DNA of 64,000 nucleotides from Halichondria panicea (lineage: Eukaryota; Porifera; Demospongiae; Suberitida; Halichondriidae), in assembly GCF_963675165.1 (NCBI RefSeq), contig NC_087393.1, positions 3,043,502-3,107,501 of the forward strand, given 5' to 3'. The position numbers were made by a program, and so were the translations under genes. Below are positions 55,060-64,000 of the stretch, one piece after another (the stretch's first letter is position 1; every line of letters starts with the position of its first letter). Below the pieces are notes generated by a model. That model saw only the letters and a program-made list of their open reading frames with translations. It had not been told where the DNA came from and searched no databases.

Positions 55060-55740
55060 CGCAGTATGGTACCTTCACTGTCAGACATCAACAAACTTTC
55101 ATCGTCGCCGGACAGTCCATCACCCGATGACACACTTTTGTCATCAGGAAGTTCATCTCCGTCATCGTTGGACAGTGACACACTTCCATCAGACGGTCGG
55201 CTCGGTGAACGATCTATGAAATTTACAAGCTCACATAAAGACTGTTCATTACTGCTAATTCTATTTTAGCTATACTATACTTACACTACTGATATTCTAG
55301 CTATACTATACTACTCACACAGTGAGCCCTCTCCTGGTCTTTCACCGTCCTAGTCCATAGCACTAGGTCCATGTCATGCATGTCCTCAGTCCCAGACAGT
55401 TCACCAGCGTCTGGCATAAAGCCCTTTGGGAGGTATCCTACTCGCACTGTCATCACCAGAGAGTTCTAAAGAGATACCTGGTGACAATAGGGCTGATGGT
55501 TATACAATGTATACCAGAGGCGATGGTACACTTTATCAAAACAACCAAACGATACCCACGATGTATTGGGTGGTAATGGAAAGCATCGTTATAATAATAT
55601 AGTGCTTAGTCAAGCCATGATAGATGGGCTGATCAGGATTTTATCTCACCGCTGGCCGGGCATTTAAAATGATAAAAATGGGTGGGCGTAATAACCATGG
55701 TTGCTATGGCAACACATGTTGCACCATTTTTCCTTGTTGT
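55060..55740. repeat. Dispersed repeat shared with 25091-25945
   Basis: A minus-strand Ser/Asp-rich ORF (about 55055-55181) lies at one edge. 55590-55740 is the reverse complement of the sequence flanking the MITE at 25144 and has only one GGTTATTAC (as GTAATAACC), so it documents the empty site. Confidence 0.7.
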
Positions 55741-55814
55741 GGATGGGTGTGCACACACCGTTATCGGTGGTAGCACTTGCTAACCATTAGAGTTATTCCG
55801 TAGGACACAAGTGT

Positions 55815-56000
55815 ATGGTGTGTGTGTGTGTGTGTTGTGTGTGTGGGAGGGGGTGATCGCCGTGTGTGTGTGTATGTGTGGAGGGGGGTGTGCACATACA
55901 GAGTGTGTATGTGTGGAAGCCGTGTGTGGGGGGGTGTGCACGCCCTGTGTGTGTGGGTGTGCAGTGTGTGTGGGGGGTGGGGTGTGCATGCCGTGTGTGG
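55815..56000. repeat. GTGTG-rich low-complexity sequence
   Basis: Tandem TGTGTG and GGGGTGTGCA units up to the gap. Long ORFs across it and the gap are artefacts. Confidence 0.9.
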
Positions 56001-56200
56001 NNNNNNNNNNNNNNNNNNNNNNNNNNNNNNNNNNNNNNNNNNNNNNNNNNNNNNNNNNNNNNNNNNNNNNNNNNNNNNNNNNNNNNNNNNNNNNNNNNNN
56101 NNNNNNNNNNNNNNNNNNNNNNNNNNNNNNNNNNNNNNNNNNNNNNNNNNNNNNNNNNNNNNNNNNNNNNNNNNNNNNNNNNNNNNNNNNNNNNNNNNNN
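56001..56200. other. Assembly gap, 200 N
   Basis: Exactly 200 N, probably a placeholder next to simple repeats. Upstream PSME4 exons may be missing here. Confidence 0.98.
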
Positions 56201-56331
56201 CCTGGTATCCCTGGTCCCCCTAGTTGACTCAAGTGTTTCTGTTAACAGTGAAACTCTAAATATGAATGAGGTGAACAATTATCAGAAGTTCATTATAGTG
56301 AATTCTATCAGTACCCTATTACCTTTTCCAG

Positions 56332-59300
56332 GAGGAAAGAGAGCTCTCTTTGATGACAGCTCAGTTTGAAGACTTTGTCATACAGTTCTTGGATAGGTTT
56401 GTAATGTTTTATGTGTAATTCTAACGTGTGATTCTGATCATCTTTTTGCAGGTGTTTCGGAATAATTGATGACACTCGGTTAGAGCAGGTGGCACCTCTA
56501 GATAGACTGGTCTCCACCAGTCGAAGTTTTAACCATGAGGCCATCATGGGTCTTGGTCTGTCTGGCTCCATGCAGATTGTTCTCAATCAGTGCTCTCCCC
56601 AGATCTTTCAGGTACGTTGACTCATTGATGTTTATGTACACATACTATTTATGTCCTCCTGTTAGATATTCTCAGTGTTCTCACCAGAAATTGTTTAAGG
56701 CTAGGGGCTAAGTAAATAGTTAGACGGCGTGCTTCCACTCCGAGGTAGTATGCCGGCCTACTTCCTATACTTTTACATAATTATAATCACGTGAAAGCTA
56801 AATAGTACGTGTTTATAAGCATTTAATTTAGATCATACCACCTGCCAACGCTGCTATCATGCAGTATTTAGTCTCTACCATAAGTGAATTAAAATGATTT
56901 TTGCAACGTAGCCATGCAATATCAGCATGTATATTGGGCAAAAAATTTTGTGTTTCTACAATAATTAGTTTTCTTTATTTTCAGGTTGCTGTGGAAAAGA
57001 TTCACCGATACGCCACTGGACACGTGTTTGAGTCTGAGGTTGCTGGGAAAATGTGTGCGGACATGTGCTCAGCAGCAGCTAAAGTAGATCCCGTGTCAAC
57101 CCTCAAGCTGTTTCTGCCGTATTGCATCCAATCTATTGAGACTGTTCTATCTGGTACGTCAGGGTATGGTTCTAACTACAATATAGTATTGTTAGTGCTA
57201 CGTACAGCTAGGTTCTAATCAACATTGGGAAAACGTTTTTTGAAATTTTGCCATTTACTGGCTAAAAAGAGAGGAGGTACAACACGGTTGAAAGGTCATA
57301 ATTAGTCACGTGGGCTTAATCATCATTTACATGTGTATGTTTCCATGTTTTCCATCGTGTCCCTGGGTTTTTGCACTACCACTAACTTCATCTGCTCACA
57401 AGAGAAATGAACTGATCGAGCTATCACCCCCAGACACCATGTATATGTATACACTTATAATTCCTGCAGGAAATCAGAGCAGGGAATGTTGGGAAATGAT
57501 CAACCATGCTAAAAGGATGCCAAAAGCCATAATATGGCTGCAAGCTAAATGAGAAACGTTGTGGCTTTGCAGCTCTTTTCTCCCTCTTGCATGCAGCTAC
57601 CAGTGCAGATCTAGAACTATACTAAGTAGAATAGCTAAGTTATATCACTAGATTTTGCTACGCAAGATAGTCTCCAACAGCCTTCAAGGTATAAGGCAAA
57701 ATTAGCCATAACTCGCCATAGCTTAGCAAAACTTGCTTCCACAAATTGCAATCCAAAATGAAAGCGCTGATGCCTCGGTGGAGATATGCCAAAGCTACGT
57801 AACTAATAGCTTTTATATACACATTATAATTATCATAATGAACATTTTGCATTAACTGCAAGCAGGCACAATCCAGGGAAACTCAAGAGTGGGTAATGAA
57901 TGACCAAGATTGTTGTTAAAAACGATCGATGCCAAAAGTTAAAGTCTAAAATTAATAGCTGCACCAGCAGAGCCTCTTCTCACTCTTGCAGCTACCAATG
58001 CTAGCGTTTTAGTGCAGAGCTAGCTATACTAAAGTAGAGTAGCAACATTTGGTGAACAAGTTTTGCTACGTACTCTTCTGAAAAGGCTGCAATGGCATTC
58101 CAAGTAAGCAAAACTAGGCATAACTCGAGAACGAAGCATTATTTGCAAATCCACGAATTAATATCCAAGAAACATGACTAGAAGTCTATAGAAACTCTTA
58201 CTTGCACTTCATTGATCCTTGAGCAGTTGTAGCAGTCTACACACACACAGACACACAAACACACTACCGTATACCTCGCTTGCGCATTGATCATGCATGT
58301 CCATTATTTCTCTGTTTTGACATGCTAACAACAGATCCTGAACAGTTTGAAGCAGAACACCCTGACCACGATCTACTATGGAGTCTTCAACTCCTGTCCA
58401 AGGTAGTATATGAATTTTCCCCTTCAGTTCCCTGATCATGATGTTTTTCATGTGGAAGATTTTGCAGAATGTCGGGAGTGCCATGCTTCCTTTTGCTGAC
58501 TCTCTGATAGCATGCTTGCAGAAGTGTGTGCATCTCAAGTCCAAGAGTGGCTCCAGTGATGCAGCAAAAGTGAGCCATTAGATCATGTTTGCCATAAATA
58601 CTGCTATCTGATTGGTTAGAGGAAGTGTTCTATCCAACTTAGAAAATCATGTACTTACTTAGCCTTGATTCCAGGCCGCACCGAAGGCCTAATTATGAAG
58701 GAGGCTAGTACTTACTGAGACAATCATGTAGCAAAGAACATTCAAATCTGATTGGCTAGAAACTCATGGTTGCTATGATCTAAAATGCTTAGACACTTCA
58801 GAAAATTTCCACATGATTTAGAAGCCCTCAGGGCTAGTAGAACCCTCACTACGTTCGGGATACTACAACCAGCCCTTTGGCTGTAGAAATTTCCTAAACA
58901 GTGTCTATTATTTATGTGCCTGTATAGTATAATTATGTCTTAGAACTTAACTACATGTTTCTTCACTATGTAACTACATGTACATATAATAGTGTCTGCA
59001 TTACTACTTTATATAAGTATATACTGCAGTATAATTCATTATCTGCATGGTTTGTCAACACGTGTAATTGTCCACTTGACACCTAATGTACATGTAAAAT
59101 ACTCCGCCAGTCTCTCACCAATATGCTGGTGAGTCTGACCATGACGTACCCTGTTGAGTCTTGCAGCACCTGTGTTGGATTCTCAGTGTCCCCTGATGAC
59201 CACAACTATATCAAGGTTAGGGTTTTCCCTGTTAAGTGAACAACTTATATATTTGTACCAATTGTAAGGATTGGGCTGCTCCTGGAGACATTGATAATGT

Positions 59301-62300
59301 GAAAATGAAGTGGCATGTCCCCACTTTGCAAGAGCTACAGTTGGCAGACACACTCCTCCATGCTTTTCTCAAGCCTGAAATTGAGCGATTGAAGTCGTTT
59401 GTGGCTGGCCAACAAGATATGGACAGGTTTATTGCTGCTGGCTTTAGATGGTTCATTTAGTAATGATGTATGTATGTGATTGTATAGAGACACTCTCCAT
59501 CAGAGTTTACACTTTGTAGCAGCACTCATTAATGGGGTGACTGCTTATCTTCCGGGATGCGAGGGGCAACAAGTTGAGGGATGGTGAGACTCCACTACTA
59601 TAATTATTTTTATCACCAAGAGAATGTACAACATTGTGGGGCGAGTGTGCGCAAATTATGTATCTGGGTTATAGATCTATGATTTCAATGCTAGCTAGCG
59701 AATAAAAAAAAAACTGGGCGCACAGCAGCTAACAGGAGGAGCAAGGTTATCAAAAGAACTCTTGAACCAAGATAACCTTGATTTGGTGAACCCAAGTACA
59801 AGCAGAACAATAAATTATTGATGAAAAACCAACTTCTAGCAAGTCAGCTGCTAAAAGTGTGCCTGTGACCTTCTGAGTTCCCATCTGATGCAAACGTCTC
59901 TGTGTCCCGTCTGAGCTGATATAATGTTATGGACTCAGTATACAAGCAGAGAACAATTGTTGATGAAAAACAACATTCTAGTAAGTCAGATGCTGTGAGC
60001 TGTTACAGGTAGCCTATGTGACCTCACAAGTGTCCATCTGAGCTGCTTTGACCTGCTTCCAGCGTGCCTATGTCGTTAAGATCGAACTCTGTGTCCCAAT
60101 CTCTTCAAGAGCTCTCTGCATTGCCTGGTTGTTTAATCACGTAGAAGTTGGTAAAGGATTATGAGTATCAAAACCAAATTATCGTGCCGGTCCATGACAT
60201 ACATATATATATATATACAGACAATCAGACAGAATTGCAACGTTGAAGACTAGGTATATCGATAGGGACTCGCTTCGCTCGCCCCAATTAGCTAACTTGT
60301 GTGTGCTGTACTTAGGTCACATTAATTGTTGCATCGTTTCAGCCCTGTCAGTGTGGTCGAGTTAAAAGATCATCATTTTCGGACATCAGCTCTGAGTAAA
60401 TTAATTGATTTTGCAATTTTTGCATCATAATTATCACTACTTTTACCTCAGTTTTGGGTGTACATGTGATGTAAGCACTCATTGTAGTCCTAATCATGTA
60501 TAGGTAAAACTCCACCGGAAGAGTTTCAAAGAGAAAGGCTCTTGTCATTCATCCACAAGCTCTCCAGTAAGATTTCCATTTATGGGTTTTGTATAGTTGA
60601 CCATAAAAAGTGGTTAACGGGAGTAAAGGGGAAGAGTACTTGGTTTGGTATAGGCAGTGCTATATACTGATTGCAGGTACTGGTATATATATTGTTTTTG
60701 TTAGAAATCAATGTTCATGCTCCAATATGCCATGTGCTATGTGCTTATCCCAGTTGTTGATGCTCCCACTGCTCCGGTTTGCCTTTGCTTTTAAGCCATG
60801 CCCTCTTGTATGGTTTAATTAGGAAGTTATTAATTAGGCCCAAATTATTCGATCAGCGGTTATACACTCCTCTCCCCTCTATTGGCTAACGTTAATATTA
60901 ATTGTATCTCCTTGATCTCAACAGTTAATTGTAACCTTCTCAGGATATACATATACTTGTACGTGCTATTTACTTATTATTATTTTTCTTCTTTCTAGAT
61001 CATATTCTTTGTTTTTGTGATAACGACACAAAAAGCATGTTCACGCTCATCAAGGTGAGCCATTTTTGGTTGTTTATTGTACCCATAATCGAACTCGTCA
61101 TACTGGTAGGTTACTGGTACTTTGTTGTCCAACTTTGGAGTGATGAAAATTGAGTATGAGGGCAAGTAAGTAAATCACTTACTATCAGACGTGTGAACAT
61201 TTCATGATTTTTTCCACTCACACTAGATGTCATGCATTTGCATTGTCAAAATCATCCTTGATGGATCAGGTTGGTTGCATAAATAATTGTTAGACCCTAG
61301 TTTATAATATCTACATGGGGAAACATGGGAAAAGGTGCCTCAGAGGAGGTATTCTATTGGACTTAGTATACCTGCAACTTACTTAGTATCCCGTTGTCAA
61401 GCAAATAAACTTACAGACCCCCAGTGGGGTATATTTCTACATGTATCGGTCAAATCAGTTGAGAAAAAGCCATTTTGATCTAACACATGGTACGTACAGT
61501 TCAAAGGATGCTTTGGTGGATTATAACTACATCTATAAATTTACATTGGTGCAAAAAGTGGGTAAATGATCGATCATGATCGTTGCTAAAAAGCATAATA
61601 CACTTTATGTATTGATGTCAACACTTTCATAACTGCAGAAGCTTCAATTTTGTATTTTGTATTGTGTACAGCTGAGAGGGAGAAAAAATGGCCTGAGGAC
61701 CTTGATGATTGCCCGAGCACAGTTACAGCATGAGGTATAATAATTATTGTTATAATTATTGCAATTTCAAACATTAATTTTATCGATTGTACATGTAGCT
61801 TCGCCTGACAGAGCACACAATGAAAACCATGACTCTGACCCACCTAATTGCTCTCAGGGATCTGGTCAGATTCTCTGTATCTTCCTATGCTGAGGTACAG
61901 TGTGTACTAGCTATAAGCACTCTTCGCATATCTGCTATGTGTATAATGCTGTGTGCAAAATACTATGTGTAGGTCAGGATTAGAGCACAAAGGACGTTGT
62001 CAGAGAGTTTGGACACATATCTGTACTCTTCGAGATGCATCTTGCCTGACATTCTACCCATGCTCATTAAGAGTGACCAAGTTAGCCATGACCAATTTAA
62101 GGTTAGCTGTTATATACATGCATGTAATAGCTAGTGCACCACATACCACCGTAAGAGCTCACAGTCATGTCTAAGATCTCTCTCTTTTTATATGTTACAG
62201 TTGTCGATCCTCGTAATCATTGTTGTTCTGTAGGGTGCACTCCATGTTGTTATGCTACCATCCGTCATTGGTACCATCGTTCATGATTGGAAGATCCTCA

Positions 62301-62969
62301 GAGACACACTGCCAATCATTGTCAAGGTGTGTTAGTTAATACCCTCAATGTCATCAATAACTTGTGTAAATTCGTATGGTGTTTACCCTGTCGCAGGCGG
62401 ACCACTCCGAGAAACCATCTATTCTGAACTTGATGAGTACGCTTGTGAAGGCTTTAGTGCATGGATACGAGTACTTCACACTGAGTTTCCAGGTTTGCTA
62501 ATAGTATTTTGTATACATATGTGAATGTATATAAAAATAATAAAGATACCTGACGGTTGCCAAGAGAGAGCGGTAGCCTTGAGTGGGTCAGTTGTGTCTC
62601 TTGATGATAGACATTTGGGTCACCAAACAATGATTGCCACGTCTGCTCAGGCTATCAGGTGAACCAAACATCATAAAAAAAAATCATGTATGTTCGTTAT
62701 TACTGTACAGTATCTACAATGAGCTAATAGAAGAGCTCGTTCAACTCCAAAGTGAGAAATTGTGAGTCCATATATACTGTCACTTAACAACATTCAATGT
62801 GTGCAGTGGTTACAAGTATCATATCACTTTTCCATGTAGGCAATGGCGTCATTCTGAAATGGGTATTCGGTTCTTGGGCCTGCTGATTCGACATGATCAT
62901 CCTTTCCCAGTGTCAGGAGTGAAGCTTATCGTCAACTACCTAACTCATGACCTACTTTCTGTTCGAAAG
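56332..62969 (+). CDS. PSME4: PSME4/PA200 proteasome activator, 21 internal exons (partial)
   Basis: PSME4 is the large HEAT-like repeat protein that caps the 20S proteasome and promotes ubiquitin-independent degradation, in nuclei among other places. Exons: 56332-56396, 56452-56611, 56985-57153, 58335-58402, 58468-58569, 59111-59215, 59269-59426, 59488-59583, 60343-60395, 60504-60566, 60999-61054, 61110-61165, 61227-61269, 61672-61734, 61799-61894, 61973-62101, 62234-62326, 62397-62492, 62546-62658, 62711-62761, 62840-62969. All have GT-AG borders and compatible phases; they sum to 1965 nt, 655 codons, with no stop. Telling segments are AQFEDFVIQFLDRCFG, VAGKMCADMC, DWAAPGDIDNVKMKWHVP, NDTKSMFTLIK, HDQFKGALHVV and FLGLLIRHD, which match the vertebrate protein in the same order. 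Introns are mostly 50-300 nt. A 22-nt microexon at 56249-56270 would also fit in phase. The N-terminal third and the C-terminal quarter are not in the window. The only intronic insertion clearly datable is the 48-bp MITE at 58660. Confidence 0.93.
58660..58707. mobile_element. 48-bp minimal 9-bp-TSD MITE in a PSME4 intron
   Basis: TAGCCTTGATTCCAGGCCGC at the left and AAGGAGGCTA at the right are the ends of the family seen at 33038 and 51465, with only about 20 bp between them. GTACTTACT is repeated at 58651-58659 and 58708-58716. Confidence 0.9.
59770..60050. repeat. Diverged tandem duplication in a PSME4 intron
   Basis: ACAAGCAGA(G)AACAAT, TTGATGAAAAAC, CTAGCAAGTCAG(C/A)TGCT and CTGTGACC/TATGTGACC occur twice, about 140 bp apart. 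Confidence 0.6.
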
Positions 62970-63690
62970 GTCAGAAGAGCAATACTAGTACTATAATTAT
63001 ACTACAGATTTAAGGCCAAACCAAATTAATTGATTATGTGTTCACGAATCGATCTTCCCAGGTCTCAAATTTGCCTTCCAAAAATTTTAATTAAGTGAGT
63101 GGATGAGGCTCATTCTGAGCATGTGCATTAAAACATTAATCAGTGTGGGATTTGATATTTTATACTATAAAGTATTGTGGTTTGTACACGTGTGCTAAGA
63201 AGAAATATTGGAAACTAACTTTAGAGAACTCGTAACCGTCGTCGGTTTCATAGCTGTAGATGGGCGTGGCCCGGCTAGCGAAGCTGATAGCCTGTTTCTA
63301 CACACAGCGTAATTAACACAAGCAAATATGCTCAGTTTGTGCAACTCACTTATATTTAAAGGTCTATAACTATTGTAGCAGTTATCCAGCATGCTCGCCC
63401 ATTTTAGCAATAAAAGACTATAAATAGCACCCACAGTACGCTTATAACTTTACTAGTTTTACTGGGTGTGGTCAGTAGCAAGTACTACACGTGGCTCACA
63501 GATTGGGCATGTTAGAAATTGCTGAAAGAGATGATGTCTCGAAGAAACACAACTTTCTTATTTTGAGTGAGTTACCTGGCAAAATAGCCTCGTTTATAAG
63601 GCGTAACACAGATAATTAACCCGAGGCGCGTCAGCAGCCACGGGTTATAGTAGTTGTTTGGTTTGTTTGTTTGTGACAGGTGAATCTACT
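62970..63690. other. No exon recognised after the last PSME4 exon
   Basis: No + strand segment resembling the next part of PSME4 is seen up to the window end. The intron is therefore over 1 kb, or the gene is interrupted. Confidence 0.4.
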
Positions 63691-63693
63691 CAC

Positions 63694-63941
63694 CTGGATG
63701 CCACAGCACTGCGTTTACAGCATGGATAGCCTTCACACAACAAGTTATTAGTTTTAATAGTGGCAGAATTTGATGTTAAACCTTCATCGTCAAATAAAAA
63801 CTAGCAAAAGCTAAGAAGCTTATGACTGGGTCGATCTGCTTACCTGGATGCCTCTAGCACTGCGTTTACAGCATGGGTAGCTTCCACACAACAAGTTAGT
63901 ACTTTTAATAGTGGCAGCTTTCGGTGTTAAAGCTTCATTGT
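63694..63941 (-). CDS. Two tandem exon-like units on the minus strand
   Basis: Units 63844-63941 and 63694-63791 (98 nt each) are about 80 percent alike by eye and open in the same frame. They encode similar 32-residue segments ending CGSYPCCKRSARGIQ and CEGYPCCKRSAVAS. Both end at a GT donor (GTAAGC, GTGAGT). The first has an AG acceptor (TTTTATTAG); in the second the AG has become TG. They may belong to a minus-strand gene beyond the window, or be a tandem repeat that happens to be open. No domain is recognised. Confidence 0.3.
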
Positions 63942-64000
63942 CTAATAAAAGCAAGCAAAATGTAGCTTGAACAGAACTTGGCACATGCGTTATTTATCTG

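Noticed and set aside
55780-56369. Long ORFs of 130-170 codons on both strands
   Set aside because: They run through the N gap and GTGTG repeats, so they are translation artefacts.
56901-57218. ORF starting with MQRSHAISACILG
   Set aside because: Only the part from 56985 to 57153 is coding (a PSME4 exon); the rest is intron.

Overview
The window looks like genomic DNA of an early-branching animal, most likely a demosponge; Amphimedon queenslandica would fit, but this is inference from composition, very short GT-AG introns, and the types of transposon present. No bacterial features are seen. One conserved host gene is recognisable: the right end (56.3-63.0 kb, + strand) carries 21 short exons of PSME4/PA200, the proteasome activator. 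They join without a frame break into 655 codons covering the middle of the protein; both ends lie outside the window or in the 200-N gap at 56001-56200.

Most of the rest is layered mobile DNA. From the left: the 3' end of a RAG1-like transposase (0.2-0.5 kb); a rearranged IS630/Tc1-type transposase (0.9-1.56 kb); a DIRS-end fragment (1.6 kb); a piggyBac C-terminus (2.5-2.8 kb); a BEL/Pao LTR element with a 5-bp target duplication and a rearranged 3' end (3.56-6.99 kb); a minisatellite (8.6-9.5 kb); and a 4.3-kb element with perfect 13-bp inverted ends and a 4-bp target duplication that encodes a degraded RAG1-like protein (10.06-14.37 kb). An EnSpm/CACTA-type TNP2 transposase remnant follows (14.8-16.8 kb). 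The stretch from 17 to 32 kb is sparse: MITEs, foldbacks, a Tc1-type pseudogene and unrecognised ORFs.

At 34.2-36.3 kb a six-exon gene with a TATA box encodes an apparently intact 501-residue Crypton-type tyrosine recombinase. From 39.8 to 50.7 kb a DIRS-type retroelement (gag, partial RT/RNase H and tyrosine recombinase, all on the minus strand) is opened by a 2-bp-TSD TIR element, which is itself opened by a second BEL/Pao copy (41167-47141). A further TIR element sits at 48661-49324. A tandem repeat at 50.8-52.5 kb holds the same kind of nest, a TIR element opened by a 9-bp-TSD MITE.

The most interesting items are the RAG1-like element, the intact Crypton-type gene, several MITE families whose insertions can be proved from empty sites inside this window, and pervasive short tandem duplications that have broken many transposon frames but are not seen in the PSME4 exons.
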